64,000 nucleotides of DNA from Malaciobacter molluscorum LMG 25693 (GCF_003544935.1 NZ_CP032098.1:558001-622000); one strand, 5' to 3'; shown: positions 15,327 through 24,752, counted from the first letter of the stretch. The notes: generated by a model not told the origin, from the letters alone. A program made the numbers and translations.

Positions 15327-16934
15327 AAAACTTATTGGTTTACCAAAGTAGTAACCTTGTGAATATGTAATATCAAGTGATTTTACTTTTTCATAGATCT
15401 CTTTACTACTTACGAACTCTGCAACTGTTGCAAATCCAAACTCTTTAGAGAATGTTGAAATAGTATTTACAATGATTTCTTGATTTTTTGAATGATCAAT
15501 CTCTTTTATTAAAGAACTATCAATTTTTACAAAATCAATATCTAAATTAGTAAGCATATTAAAGTTTGAGTATCCTGCACCAAAGTCATCTACTCCTACA
15601 TTACAGCCTAGTTCTTTTACATCTTTTATAAATTTTTTTACAATTTGCATATCAGAAATCTCTTCACTTTCTAATATTTCAAATTCTAAAAGATTTGTAT
15701 ATTGACTCTCATTTCTTAATTCTTCATATATAAATTTTCTTGTTTCACTACTTGCAATATCTTCAAAAGAAATATTAACTGCAACTCTTTTATTTTTATT
15801 TTTAATTAAAAGTAGAGCCTCTTTTAACATAACTCTTATTATATTGGGATAGAGTTTTGCTTTTTTTGCAATATCTAAGAATTTAAATGGAGCTATTACC
15901 TCTCCATTATCTTCAATAAATCTAATTAAAGCTTCATATTTATAAATTTCTTGAGTTTTATTGTTTACAATTGGTTGATAAAAACCTTTAAAATTGCCAT
16001 TTTTTAGACCATTCTTGATTTTCTTTACCCATTTAATATTTTCTTCAAATGATTCTTGAATATTAAAAGAATCTTCATAAATCATAACTTGTTCAAATTT
16101 GCTTCTTGCATAAGCAATAACTCTTTGAGAAAATTTATAAGCTCTATTTCCATCACCTTTTGCAATACCTATAGTAATTGCTAAATCAATTTCATTATCA
16201 TCAATAATAATAGTATCTTTTTGAATATTATCAGCAAAATCTTTACATTTGTTTTTAAATTCAATAATATCTTTTTTTTCATCTCTACAAACAATTGCAA
16301 ATTTATCAGCTTCAATTCTATAGATTTTATAATCTTGTTTGTTAAAATGTTCTTTTAAACTATCAGAAAATTCTGATAAAATTCTATCTCCATTATTTTC
16401 TCCAAATAAATCATTAATAGTAGAGAATTTATCTATATTAATTAGAGCCATTAAATCTTCTTTTGTTTGCTCTAAGTCTTTTTTTAATCTATTTCTATTT
16501 GGTAGGTGTGTTAATTTATCAATATATAAATCTTTTAACTCATGGTAAAGTAGTGATTGGCTCATAGTTTGAAGTAGTTTTTTCATATCTATTGGCTTTA
16601 ATACATATTTATCTACACCAATATCTATTGCCTCAAGTAAATACTCCGTATTAGAAAAAGCAGTTGCAACAATAATAGGAATATTTGGATTTATTTCTTT
16701 AATTTCTTTAATCATTTCTAAGCCATTCATCTGTGGCATATTTACGTCTGTAATGATTAAATCAATTTCTTCTTCATTTTCTTTAAATAGTTCAAGACCT
16801 TCTTTCCCATCTTTTGCAACAAATTGTTTTTTTGTAAAACCTTTTAAAATATTTAAGGTTATCTCTCTTAAACTCTCTTCATCTTCTGCATATAATATAG
16901 TAATATTTTTTAATATTGATATATTGTTAATCAT
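15315..16934 (-). CDS. Response regulator with degenerate GGDEF and intact EAL domain (c-di-GMP phosphodiesterase)
   Basis: The product has 539 residues. The receiver domain (residues 1-125) has the acidic pair in LYAEDEESL, phospho-Asp in LIITDVNMPQMNG and Lys in YVLKPID. The GGDEF domain (about 140-300) has EADKF where GGDEF should be, so it is not expected to make c-di-GMP. The EAL domain (about 305-539) has EALIRF, NISFED, FEILESEEI and DDFGAGYSN, all of which fit an active phosphodiesterase. It therefore probably lowers c-di-GMP when phosphorylated. No kinase is adjacent. It runs convergent to gmk. Confidence 0.88.
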   Translation of the reverse strand: MINNISILKNITILYAEDEESLREITLNILKGFTKKQFVAKDGKEGLELFKENEEEIDLIITDVNMPQMNGLEMIKEIKEINPNIPIIVATAFSNTEYLLEAIDIGVDKYVLKPIDMKKLLQTMSQSLLYHELKDLYIDKLTHLPNRNRLKKDLEQTKEDLMALINIDKFSTINDLFGENNGDRILSEFSDSLKEHFNKQDYKIYRIEADKFAIVCRDEKKDIIEFKNKCKDFADNIQKDTIIIDDNEIDLAITIGIAKGDGNRAYKFSQRVIAYARSKFEQVMIYEDSFNIQESFEENIKWVKKIKNGLKNGNFKGFYQPIVNNKTQEIYKYEALIRFIEDNGEVIAPFKFLDIAKKAKLYPNIIRVMLKEALLLIKNKNKRVAVNISFEDIASSETRKFIYEELRNESQYTNLLEFEILESEEISDMQIVKKFIKDVKELGCNVGVDDFGAGYSNFNMLTNLDIDFVKIDSSLIKEIDHSKNQEIIVNTISTFSKEFGFATVAEFVSSKEIYEKVKSLDITYSQGYYFGKPISFDEV

Positions 16935-17025
16935 TAAGACTTACTCCAAACTTAATTTGCTATAATAATAAGTTTATAAAATAAAACTGTTATTTTTACT
17001 AATAATAACATAAAAGTTTTTAAAA

Positions 17026-17068
17026 GAGGTTATATGAAAAAATATTAAAATAAATATATAAAAACCTC
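17026..17068 (+). promoter_or_regulatory. Leader hairpin with a 4-codon ORF before ccoI
   Basis: GAGGTT (17026-17031) and AACCTC (17063-17068) form an inverted repeat around an AT-rich loop. Within it, ATG AAA AAA TAT TAA (17034-17048) has AGAGG just upstream, so a four-residue leader peptide could be made. Either could be chance in AT-rich DNA. Confidence 0.25.
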
Positions 17069-17104
17069 AAATATTATATATTTTTAAAAGTTAGGAAATA
17101 ATAA

Positions 17105-19567
17105 GTGTCAAAAATAAAATGTAATCATTGTCATTTAGAGTATGATGATGATATTATGATTAAGGATGGGAATCTACATTTTTGTTGTAAAGGATGTCAA
17201 GGAGTTTATCATTTATTAAAATCTGATGGTTTAGACTCTTTTTATGATAAATTAGGAAATAAAACAATTACTCCCCCAATTCAAGCAGATAATGATGTTG
17301 AGAAGTTCGATACACAAAGCTTTGAAGAAAATTTTATAAGTGTTACAAATGATGGATATAAAAAAATTGATTTAATTATTGAAGGAATCCATTGTGCTGC
17401 TTGTGTGTGGTTAAATGAAAAAGTATTATTTAACACAGATGGTATTATTGAAGCTAATATAAATTTTTCTACAAATAAAGCAAAAATTGTGTGGGATAAT
17501 GAAAAAATAAATTTATCTCAAATTATATTAAAAATTAGAAGTATAGGTTATAACGCATATGCTTATGATGCGAGTATTGCAGACGAGCAAGCAAGTAAAG
17601 CAAAAAGAGATTTTTTTATAAGAATGATGGTTGCTGTATTTGCAACTATGAATATTATGATGCTTTCAGTTGCAAAATATACTGGTTTTTTTACTGGAAT
17701 TGATGAAGAAATAAAAAATTACATTCATATTGCTGAATTTATATTTTCTACTCCTGTATTATTTTATAGTGGATGGATATTTTTCAAAGGTGCATATTAT
17801 GGTTTAAAAAACCGTATCTTAAATATGGATTTTTTAGTAATTTCAGGAGCATCATTTTCTTATATATTCTCATTGTATATTCTTTTTGGTGGAAAAGGTG
17901 AGAGTTATTTTGATAGTGTTGCTATGATTATTACTTTTGTATTAGTTGGTAAATATTTAGAAGTAATAGGGAAAAAATCAGCAGTAGATACACTTGATAA
18001 AATTAAAAGTTCAATTCCCCTTGAAGCAACTATTATTGAAGAAGGAGTAAAAAAAGTCCTTCCAATAAATAGTGTAAAAGTTGGAGATATTGTAGAATTA
18101 AAAGCAGGAGAAAAAGCATCTTTTGATGGAAAATTAATTAGTAGTAGTGCTTCTTTTGATGAATCAAGTTTAAGTGGTGAATCTTTACCTATTGATAAAA
18201 TAAAAGGTGAAAAGATATTTAGTGGAACAATAAATAATGAATCAGTTATTAGATATGAAGTTGAAAAAACTTATAAAGATTCAACTTTAAATTCAATTGT
18301 AACACTACTTGAAGACTCTCTTAGCTCTAAACCAAAAATAGAACATAAAGCAAATGAAATTTCAAAAGGTTTTAGTCTTACAATATTATCTTTATCTATT
18401 ATAACTTTTATTGTTTGGTATTATTTTGGAATAGATTTGGGGTTTGATTATGATGGTGTAAATCATTTTGAAAAATCATTTATTGTAGCAATTTCTGTTA
18501 TTGTTATTGCTTGTCCATGTGCTTTAGCATTAGCTACCCCAATTGCAAATTTAATAGGTATTTCAGAACTTGCAAAAAGAGGATTGCTTTTTAAAGAAGC
18601 AAAATTTATTGAAACATTAGCAACGGCAGATACTTTAGTTCTTGATAAAACAGGGACGATTACAAAAGGAAAATTAAAAGTTAAAAAAGCAAAAATTTTA
18701 GACAATAATATACATAAATTAAATCTTTTATACTCTTTAATTATTAATTCGAATCATCCTATTAGTAAATCAATAAAAAGATATTTACAAGATAATTATA
18801 CTTTACAAGAAAAAGAGCTTTTTGATATTAAAACTATTAGTGCAAAGGGAGTAATAGCAAAGTATAGAAATATTGACGGTAAAAAATTTAATTTAATAGG
18901 TGGGAATATTAAACTATTAAAAGATAATAAAATTAATTATAAATTTGATAGTGAGAATTCTATTTATTTATTTGCTATAGATTCAAAAGTTATTGCTACT
19001 TTTGAACTTGAAGATGAACTAAAAGATAATGCAAAAGAGACTATCTTTAATATAAATTCCATGGGAATTAATACTGTTATGCTAACAGGAGATAACAATA
19101 AAACAGCATCAAAAGTTGCAAAACAATTAGGAATAAGAAATTATGTAAGTGATGTGAATCCTATTGAAAAAGCACAATTTATTGAAGATTTAAAAAAACA
19201 TAATAGAATAGTTGTTATGGCAGGTGATGGAATAAATGATTCTGTTGCTTTAGCAAAAAGTGATGTAGCTATTGCTATGGGTAATTCTGCAGATATTGCA
19301 CTTAGTGTATCTGATATTGTTTTGTTAAATAATTCACTAAAAAGTTTAGAAGAGTCTTTTATAATTTCAAAAAGAACTTATAAATTTATAAAACAAAATC
19401 TTTTAATATCATTGATTTATAATGCAATTACAATACCACTTGCAATTGCAGGCTATGTTATACCTTTAGTTGCTGCATTATCAATGAGTTTAAGTTCTTT
19501 ACTTGTTGTTGGAAATTCAATGAGAATAAAATTAAAAAATAGGGGGGAAATAAATGACTGTAAATGA
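17105..19567 (+). CDS. ccoI: Cation-transporting P-type ATPase for cbb3 oxidase copper supply
   Basis: The product has 820 residues. The N-terminal cysteine-rich segment CNHCHLEY...CCKGC is typical of CcoI/FixI. Next comes a heavy-metal-associated domain with GIHCAACVW, then eight membrane helices, the copper-translocation motif ACPCALALATP, the phosphorylation site LDKTGTITKG, HP in NSNHPISKS, and the hinge GDGINDSVALA. It moves copper across the inner membrane for the CuB centre of the cbb3-type cytochrome oxidase. The start is GTG with AGGAAA upstream. The following ccoS overlaps its end, which supports the assignment over a general copper exporter. Confidence 0.88.
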   Translation: MSKIKCNHCHLEYDDDIMIKDGNLHFCCKGCQGVYHLLKSDGLDSFYDKLGNKTITPPIQADNDVEKFDTQSFEENFISVTNDGYKKIDLIIEGIHCAACVWLNEKVLFNTDGIIEANINFSTNKAKIVWDNEKINLSQIILKIRSIGYNAYAYDASIADEQASKAKRDFFIRMMVAVFATMNIMMLSVAKYTGFFTGIDEEIKNYIHIAEFIFSTPVLFYSGWIFFKGAYYGLKNRILNMDFLVISGASFSYIFSLYILFGGKGESYFDSVAMIITFVLVGKYLEVIGKKSAVDTLDKIKSSIPLEATIIEEGVKKVLPINSVKVGDIVELKAGEKASFDGKLISSSASFDESSLSGESLPIDKIKGEKIFSGTINNESVIRYEVEKTYKDSTLNSIVTLLEDSLSSKPKIEHKANEISKGFSLTILSLSIITFIVWYYFGIDLGFDYDGVNHFEKSFIVAISVIVIACPCALALATPIANLIGISELAKRGLLFKEAKFIETLATADTLVLDKTGTITKGKLKVKKAKILDNNIHKLNLLYSLIINSNHPISKSIKRYLQDNYTLQEKELFDIKTISAKGVIAKYRNIDGKKFNLIGGNIKLLKDNKINYKFDSENSIYLFAIDSKVIATFELEDELKDNAKETIFNINSMGINTVMLTGDNNKTASKVAKQLGIRNYVSDVNPIEKAQFIEDLKKHNRIVVMAGDGINDSVALAKSDVAIAMGNSADIALSVSDIVLLNNSLKSLEESFIISKRTYKFIKQNLLISLIYNAITIPLAIAGYVIPLVAALSMSLSSLLVVGNSMRIKLKNRGEINDCK

Positions 19568-19787
19568 TACTCTTTTAATGATGTTAGTTGTAGCGCTAGT
19601 AATATCTTTTGCAATATTAGGAATATTTATATGGGGTGCAAAAAATGGACAATTTGATGATAGTGAAAAAATGATGGGTGGTTTACTTTTTGATTCAACT
19701 GATGATTTAAATGATGCAAAAGCTAAAGATGATAGGATAAAAGAAGCAAAAAAAGAGCATAAAAAAAGTAAATCACCCAAAGAGTGA
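19554..19787 (+). CDS. ccoS: Cbb3-type oxidase assembly protein CcoS
   Basis: The product has 77 residues. One N-terminal membrane helix (about residues 7-29, ending IFIWGAKNGQFDD) is followed by a charged tail. WAxKxGQFDD is the CcoS hallmark. CcoS is needed with CcoI to insert cofactors into the cbb3 oxidase. It overlaps the ccoI end by 14 bases. The stop codon lies inside a hairpin that also ends the opposing gene. Confidence 0.9.
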   Translation: MTVNDTLLMMLVVALVISFAILGIFIWGAKNGQFDDSEKMMGGLLFDSTDDLNDAKAKDDRIKEAKKEHKKSKSPKE

Positions 19788-19794
19788 TTTACTT
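19760..19794 (-). terminator. Intrinsic terminator, best in the minus direction
   Basis: AAGTAAATCAC (19766-19776) and GTGATTTACTT (19784-19794) form a perfect 11-bp stem with a 7-base loop. On the minus strand the stem is followed by T7, a good terminator for the cytochrome c gene. The stem includes the last codons and stop of ccoS, and it may weakly stop ccoS transcripts too. Confidence 0.75.
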
Positions 19795-19822
19795 AATATA
19801 ACTTAAACTAAAACAGAAAAAA

Positions 19823-20104
19823 TTATTTGAATGATGAAATAGTTTTAGCTAGTTCTTTAATATCAGCATCAGAAAGTCTTGCAACTTGACCTTTCATAAC
19901 ACCTTTCATTGCTCCACCATAAGATCCATCTTTATAACCATGTAAAGCTTTTTCGATTTTTTCTGCTGGCCAACCAGCAATGATTTTAGATTTACCTAAA
20001 GCTTTTTTCTCAGCTTTAGCTCCATGACAGCTTGCACATTGTGCGAAATTTGCAGCCATTAAAGATGCTGCAGCAATTAAAGTTCCTAATACAATTTTTT
20101 TCAT
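19823..20104 (-). CDS. Periplasmic class I cytochrome c (c553-like)
   Basis: The start chosen is ATG at 20104, with AAGGAG ideally placed; an upstream ATG at 20134 would add ten residues before the signal peptide. The 93-residue product has a Sec signal ending in AANFA, then the haem site CASCH, and a distal Met in the KGVMKGQVARLSD region. Such proteins shuttle electrons to cbb3 oxidase, which fits the neighbouring ccoIS. It ends at a strong terminator. Confidence 0.88.
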   Translation of the reverse strand: MKKIVLGTLIAAASLMAANFAQCASCHGAKAEKKALGKSKIIAGWPAEKIEKALHGYKDGSYGGAMKGVMKGQVARLSDADIKELAKTISSFK

Positions 20105-20284
20105 TTTTTTATTCTCCTTCAATATATAGGACATATATTTTATCTTTTTTTTCTTGAATTAAGTTTTAAAAAAAAAATTAATATTAGTGTAAAAAATCAT
20201 AATAATAATGCTAATTATCTTAGTTTAAAGGCTTCTTATTATATTATATTATAATTTTATGGGTATATGGTTTTGTAAGATAAT

Positions 20285-20896
20285 ATGAATAATGATGTAG
20301 TTTTAAGTATAAAAAATTTAACTTTTGCATATGATAAGAATAAACCAATATTTCAAGATTTTAATCTTGAATTAAAAAAGGGTGAATTGGTTTGTATTGT
20401 TGGAGAAAGTGGAAAAGGAAAAAGTACACTTTTTGAACTTATATGTAATAACTTAAAACCCTCAAAAGGAGAGATAAAAGCACAAAAATTAAGTTGTATT
20501 TATCAAGATCCTTATAGTTCTTTTCATCCATCTTTTAGTATTATAAATCAAATAAAAGATGTGATTCATGATAAAGAATATTTTTATAAAAATATCAATA
20601 TTTTTATAAAAGAGTTAAATTTAAGTAATGAACTTTTAGAAAAGAAACCACATAAATTAAGTGGTGGACAGTTACAACGTTGTTCTATTTTAAGAAGTTT
20701 ATTAATGAATCCAAAGTTATTATTAGTAGATGAAGCAACATCTGCTTTAGATAATGTAATTGCATTAGAAGTTATGAAGTTACTTCTTAAATATTTAGAT
20801 AAATGTGCAATACTTTTAATTACTCATGATATGTCTCTTGCAAAGTGGTGTGCTAACAAAATAATAGATTTAAATAGGTTGTATAATGGGAAATAA
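20285..20896 (+). CDS. ABC transporter ATPase (oligopeptide/nickel type)
   Basis: The product has 203 residues. Walker A is GESGKGKST, the signature is LSGGQLQR, Walker B is LLLVDEATSALD, and the H loop is in LITHDMSLA. QDPYSSFHP and the compact size resemble the DppF/NikE-type family. No permease or binding protein is adjacent, so the transported substrate cannot be told; it may pair with genes elsewhere. It overlaps hemH by 11 bases. Confidence 0.75.
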   Translation: MNNDVVLSIKNLTFAYDKNKPIFQDFNLELKKGELVCIVGESGKGKSTLFELICNNLKPSKGEIKAQKLSCIYQDPYSSFHPSFSIINQIKDVIHDKEYFYKNINIFIKELNLSNELLEKKPHKLSGGQLQRCSILRSLLMNPKLLLVDEATSALDNVIALEVMKLLLKYLDKCAILLITHDMSLAKWCANKIIDLNRLYNGK

Positions 20897-21815
20897 AAAA
20901 GCTTTAGTTTTATTAAATATGGGTGGACCAAGAACAAAAGATGAGTTGAAAATGTTTCTAACAAATATGTTTAATGATAAAAATATTATTACTGTAAAAA
21001 GTAATTTATTAAGAAAAATGATTGCATTTTTTATTACAACTTCAAGATTAAATAGTGCTTGGGAAAATTATGAAAAAATAGGTGGATATTCACCAATAAA
21101 TAAAATAACAGAGGATTTAGTTGATAAGTTAAATGATAGTTTTGATGATATATTTGTTACTCAAGCAATGAGATATACACCTCCATTTGCTTCAAGTGCA
21201 GTAAATGAAATAAGACAAAAACAAATAAAAGATGTAATTTTACTTCCTTTATATCCTCAATATTCAACGACTACTACAAAATCATCAGTTGAAGACTTTA
21301 TTGAAGTAGCAAATGATGAGTTTAATATAGAAGTAATTGACCCTTTTTATAAAAATGATACTTTTAATGATGTAATAATAAAAGAATTAACTTCCATAGT
21401 TGAAAATGTAAGTGAATATAATCTTATCTTTTCAGCTCATGGGCTTCCCCAAAAAATAGTAGATGCAGGGGATGTTTATGAAAAAAATATTAATGAACAT
21501 GTAAAAATATTATCTGAAAAGTTACAAGAAAAAGGATTTAATTTTAAATCAATAAATTTAGCATATCAATCAAAAGTTGGACCAATGAAGTGGTTAGAAC
21601 CTTCACTAGATAATATGTTGAAAAATTTTAAAGAACAAAAAGTTCTAATTTATCCAATAGCATTTATTATTGATAATTCAGAAACAGATTTTGAATTAAG
21701 TATAGAGTATAAAGAAATAGCAGATGAAATAGGAATTAGTGAATATAAAGTGTGTAAATGTGTAAATGATAGTTTAGAGTTTCAAGAAACAATAAAAGAA
21801 TTGATAAGTAAATAA
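20886..21815 (+). CDS. hemH: Ferrochelatase
   Basis: The product has 309 residues. It shows the N-terminal LLNMGGP, the catalytic His in FSAHGLPQK, and PIAFIIDNSETDFEL with the conserved acidic residues. It inserts Fe2+ into protoporphyrin IX, the last step of protohaem synthesis, on the inner face of the membrane. The haem is needed by the many cytochromes of this window. It overlaps the ABC gene and is followed 1 base later by the AMMECR1 gene. Confidence 0.95.
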   Translation: MGNKKALVLLNMGGPRTKDELKMFLTNMFNDKNIITVKSNLLRKMIAFFITTSRLNSAWENYEKIGGYSPINKITEDLVDKLNDSFDDIFVTQAMRYTPPFASSAVNEIRQKQIKDVILLPLYPQYSTTTTKSSVEDFIEVANDEFNIEVIDPFYKNDTFNDVIIKELTSIVENVSEYNLIFSAHGLPQKIVDAGDVYEKNINEHVKILSEKLQEKGFNFKSINLAYQSKVGPMKWLEPSLDNMLKNFKEQKVLIYPIAFIIDNSETDFELSIEYKEIADEIGISEYKVCKCVNDSLEFQETIKELISK

Positions 21816-21816
21816 C

Positions 21817-22368
21817 ATGGATCTCAAAATTCTTTTGGATGTTGCAAGAAAAAGTATTTTTACATATTTTGATAAATCTTTAGTTTTAAATAAAGACTAT
21901 TATTTATCAAATTATGATGAATTAAGTGAAAATAGAGCCTCTTTTGTTGCATTGAAATTAAATGGAAGATTACGAGGTTCTTTTGGGTCTTTTAATGCTT
22001 CTAAACAATTATTTGAAGATGTTTTTGATAATGCACGAAAAGCAGCATTTAATGATCCTTCTTTCGAACCAATTGAAATTAAAGATTTTACAAATATTAA
22101 AATTGAAGTCTCAGTTTTAACTCCTTCTAAAAAAATCGACTATATAGATAAATATGATTTAAAAGAAAAAATAATTCCTAAAAAGCATGGAGTTATTTTA
22201 GAATATCAAGATAAAAAAGCAACTTTTTTGCCTCAAGTTTGGGATGAATTACAAACTTTTGAACAGTTTATAACTTCTTTATGTCTAAAAGCTGGTGTTT
22301 CTTCTTCTTGTTTTGAAAATAATGCAAAAGTATTTATATATGAAGTAATAAAGGAGAAAGAAGAATGA
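21817..22368 (+). CDS. AMMECR1-domain protein
   Basis: The product has 183 residues. The family core LRGSFGSF (commonly LRGCIG), the region with NARKAAFNDPSF and LTPSKKID, then HGVILEYQDKKATFLPQVWDE, are all AMMECR1 features. Its biochemical role is unknown; in many bacteria the domain occurs with a MEMO1 partner, not seen here. It overlaps the next gene by 4 bases. Confidence 0.88.
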   Translation: MDLKILLDVARKSIFTYFDKSLVLNKDYYLSNYDELSENRASFVALKLNGRLRGSFGSFNASKQLFEDVFDNARKAAFNDPSFEPIEIKDFTNIKIEVSVLTPSKKIDYIDKYDLKEKIIPKKHGVILEYQDKKATFLPQVWDELQTFEQFITSLCLKAGVSSSCFENNAKVFIYEVIKEKEE

Positions 22369-23117
22369 TGTTTACTTTAAAAAAATTAATATCTAGTTTT
22401 TTGATGCCTCTGCCAATTGGAGTTATTTTATTAGTAGTTGCAATAGTTTTTTTATATAAAAAATCATATTTAAAAAGTAAAATATTTATAATATTATCTT
22501 GTTTGTGGTTTGTTTTATTATCATATGAACCTGTATCTAATAGATTATTGCTTCCTTTAGAAAGTAGCTATAAAGACTTAAAAGTAATACCAAATGATGT
22601 AAAATATATAATTGTATTAGGAAATGGGTATACTTCAAATGAGCAGTTAAGTATAACTTCTCAATTAAGTCAGACTGCTTTAAATAGATTTTTAGAAGGT
22701 TATAGAATATATAAAAATTTGCCAAATAGTAAACTTATATTTTCTGGTTATAAAGGACCTGATAAAATCTCACATGCAATTATGCAAAAAAAATTAGCAT
22801 TATCTTTAAATGTAAATAGTGAAGATATTATAACAATAGATAAACCAAAAGATACTGCACAAGAAGCAGTTGCTATAAAAAATTTATTACATGATAAAAA
22901 ATTTATACTTGTTACTTCTGCTTCTCATATGAAAAGAGCTATGAGATTATTTAAAAAGTTAAGATTAAATGCAATTGCTGCTCCTACTAATCATCTTGCA
23001 AAAGACAAAGGTAATTATATTTCAAGTTTAAAATCTTATAATTTGTATAAAAGTAAAGTTGCTTTTCATGAATATTTGGGGCTTTTGTGGGAAGATATAA
23101 AAGAGTTATTAAGTTAA
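22365..23117 (+). CDS. DUF218 (ElyC/SanA/YdcF) membrane protein
   Basis: The product has 250 residues. Two N-terminal membrane helices (about residues 10-35 and 38-54) precede a DUF218 domain with YIIVLGNGYTS, DTAQEAVAI and LVTSASHMKRAMRLF. In E. coli ElyC and SanA relate to envelope integrity; the enzyme activity is unknown. It starts at ATGATG, with AAGGAG upstream. Confidence 0.85.
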   Translation: MMFTLKKLISSFLMPLPIGVILLVVAIVFLYKKSYLKSKIFIILSCLWFVLLSYEPVSNRLLLPLESSYKDLKVIPNDVKYIIVLGNGYTSNEQLSITSQLSQTALNRFLEGYRIYKNLPNSKLIFSGYKGPDKISHAIMQKKLALSLNVNSEDIITIDKPKDTAQEAVAIKNLLHDKKFILVTSASHMKRAMRLFKKLRLNAIAAPTNHLAKDKGNYISSLKSYNLYKSKVAFHEYLGLLWEDIKELLS

Positions 23118-23134
23118 ATTAATAAAATTTTGGT

Positions 23135-23155
23135 TAAAATTGCAACTTAGTTGCA
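23135..23155. promoter_or_regulatory. Promoter with perfect inverted repeat before the zinc-type ABC operon (possible Zur/Fur-family operator)
   Basis: TAAAAT (23135-23140) resembles a -10 box. It is followed by the perfect repeat TGCAAC-TTA-GTTGCA (23141-23155), overlapping the probable transcription start, 20 bases before the TTG start of the ATPase gene. A metal-responsive repressor site is a natural idea, but the sequence does not match any operator that I know for this phylum. Confidence 0.4.
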
Positions 23156-23174
23156 TTTAAAATAAGGTAAATAA

Positions 23175-23912
23175 TTGAATATAGTAGAAATTAAAAATTT
23201 ATCATATAAATATGATAAAGCAAATGTTTTAGAAAATATAAATTTAGAAATAAAAAAAGATGATTTTTTGGCAATAATCGGACCTAATGGTGGTGGGAAA
23301 TCAACTCTTTTAAAATTAATATTAAATTTAAAAAAACCACAAATAGGAACAATAACAAAAAATTTAAAAGATGATTGTTTTGGATATGTTCCTCAAAATA
23401 CAAATTTAAATATAGATTTTCCTATAACTGCACTTGAGGTAGTTTTGATGGGACATATTTCAGCAAAAAATAAATTTTTTGGATATTCTAAAGAAGATAT
23501 TTCTTGTGCAATGAACTCACTAGAACAAGTGGGAATGAAAAAATATGCAAATAGTAAAATAGGTAATTTAAGTGGAGGACAAAGACAAAGAGTTTTTATT
23601 GCAAGAGCACTTTGTTCTAATCCTCAAGTCTTATTACTAGATGAACCAACTGCAAGTATTGATGTAAAAGGACAAAAAGAGGTTTATGAATTACTTGTAA
23701 AATTAAATGAACAGATGACAATTGTTGTAGTAAGTCATGATATATCAGTTTTATTGAATTATGCAAAAAGTGTTGCACATATAAATAAAAATCTGGTTTA
23801 CCATAAACTTGATAATGTAAAAAATAATATTAATGATAATGAACATTTATGTGAGGTAGAGTTATTATCAGCATTAGGTAAGTCATCGTGTGGGTGTAGT
23901 CATCATGGTTAA
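23175..23912 (+). CDS. znuC: Zinc/manganese-type ABC transporter ATPase
   Basis: The product has 245 residues and a TTG start with TAAGG upstream. Walker A is GPNGGGKST, the signature is LSGGQRQR, Walker B is LLLDEPTASID, and VVVSHDISVL carries the H loop. FVPQNTNLNIDFP is typical of the ZnuC/MntB branch. The C-terminus ends in SSCGCSHHG, a Cys/His cluster that could bind zinc. It energises the permease, which overlaps it by 8 bases. No periplasmic binding protein lies beside it, so the substrate is inferred from the family. Confidence 0.82.
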   Translation: MNIVEIKNLSYKYDKANVLENINLEIKKDDFLAIIGPNGGGKSTLLKLILNLKKPQIGTITKNLKDDCFGYVPQNTNLNIDFPITALEVVLMGHISAKNKFFGYSKEDISCAMNSLEQVGMKKYANSKIGNLSGGQRQRVFIARALCSNPQVLLLDEPTASIDVKGQKEVYELLVKLNEQMTIVVVSHDISVLLNYAKSVAHINKNLVYHKLDNVKNNINDNEHLCEVELLSALGKSSCGCSHHG

Positions 23913-24711
23913 TAGTATAGTTCAAGCATTATCTTATGATTTTGTTCAAAACGCATTAATTGCTGGAATTTTAATTTCAATTGCAGCAGGAATAATTGGT
24001 TCATTAGTTGTAGTAAATAGAATTACATTTCTTGCTGGTGGAATTGCTCATAGTTCATATGGAGGAATAGGGTTAGCAATATTTTTAGGTTTACCTATAT
24101 TACTTGGAGCAACTTTTTTTGCTGTAATATCTGCAATTTTCATAGCTTTTATCACACAAAATAATAAAGCAAGAATTGATAGTATTATTGGAATGATGTG
24201 GGCTTTAGGTATGGCAATTGGAATAGTGTTTGTCGATTTAACACCTGGTTATAATGTTGATTTGATGAGTTATTTATTTGGTTCAATTATTGCAGTATCA
24301 AATGAAGATATTACTTTTATGGCTATTTTAGATATTTTTATTATTTTTAGTGTATTGATTTTTTACAAACAGATATTAGCTGTTTCATATGATAGTGAAT
24401 TTGCAAAATTGAGAGGAATAAGTGTTAAGTTTTTTTATACTCTTATCTTGATACTTGCAGCACTTTGTGTTGTTGCTGCAATTAGAGTTGTAGGACTTAT
24501 TTTGGTAATTGCTCTTCTTACAATACCAACTTATATAGCAGAACTATTTGCATCTAGATTGTCATCGATGATGATTATAAGTGTCGTTTTTGCAGTTTTT
24601 TTTACTATTTGTGGATTAATAATTTCATATTTTTATGATATTAGTTCTGGTGCAAGTATAATAATTGTAGGAGTATTGACTTTGTTAATTATAAAATTGA
24701 TAAAAAGATAA
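23905..24711 (+). CDS. znuB: Zinc/manganese-type ABC transporter permease
   Basis: The start chosen is ATG at 23905 (MVNSIVQ); a GTG at 23890 would add five residues. The product has 268 residues with about eight membrane helices. GGIAHSSYGGIGLAIFLG is the family's conserved cytoplasmic loop (GGxxHxxxGG), and VVGLILVIALLTIPT is the conserved helix. It forms the channel of a ZnuBC/MntBC-type importer. It overlaps znuC by 8 bases. Confidence 0.82.
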   Translation: MVNSIVQALSYDFVQNALIAGILISIAAGIIGSLVVVNRITFLAGGIAHSSYGGIGLAIFLGLPILLGATFFAVISAIFIAFITQNNKARIDSIIGMMWALGMAIGIVFVDLTPGYNVDLMSYLFGSIIAVSNEDITFMAILDIFIIFSVLIFYKQILAVSYDSEFAKLRGISVKFFYTLILILAALCVVAAIRVVGLILVIALLTIPTYIAELFASRLSSMMIISVVFAVFFTICGLIISYFYDISSGASIIIVGVLTLLIIKLIKR

Positions 24712-24752
24712 ATTTAGATATAATTAATAAAATTTAATTAACGGAATAACCA

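Noticed and set aside
20285-20896. Nickel-import ATPase serving the urease
   Set aside because: The family can transport nickel, but no permease or binding protein is beside it and it is coupled to hemH, so the link cannot be supported.
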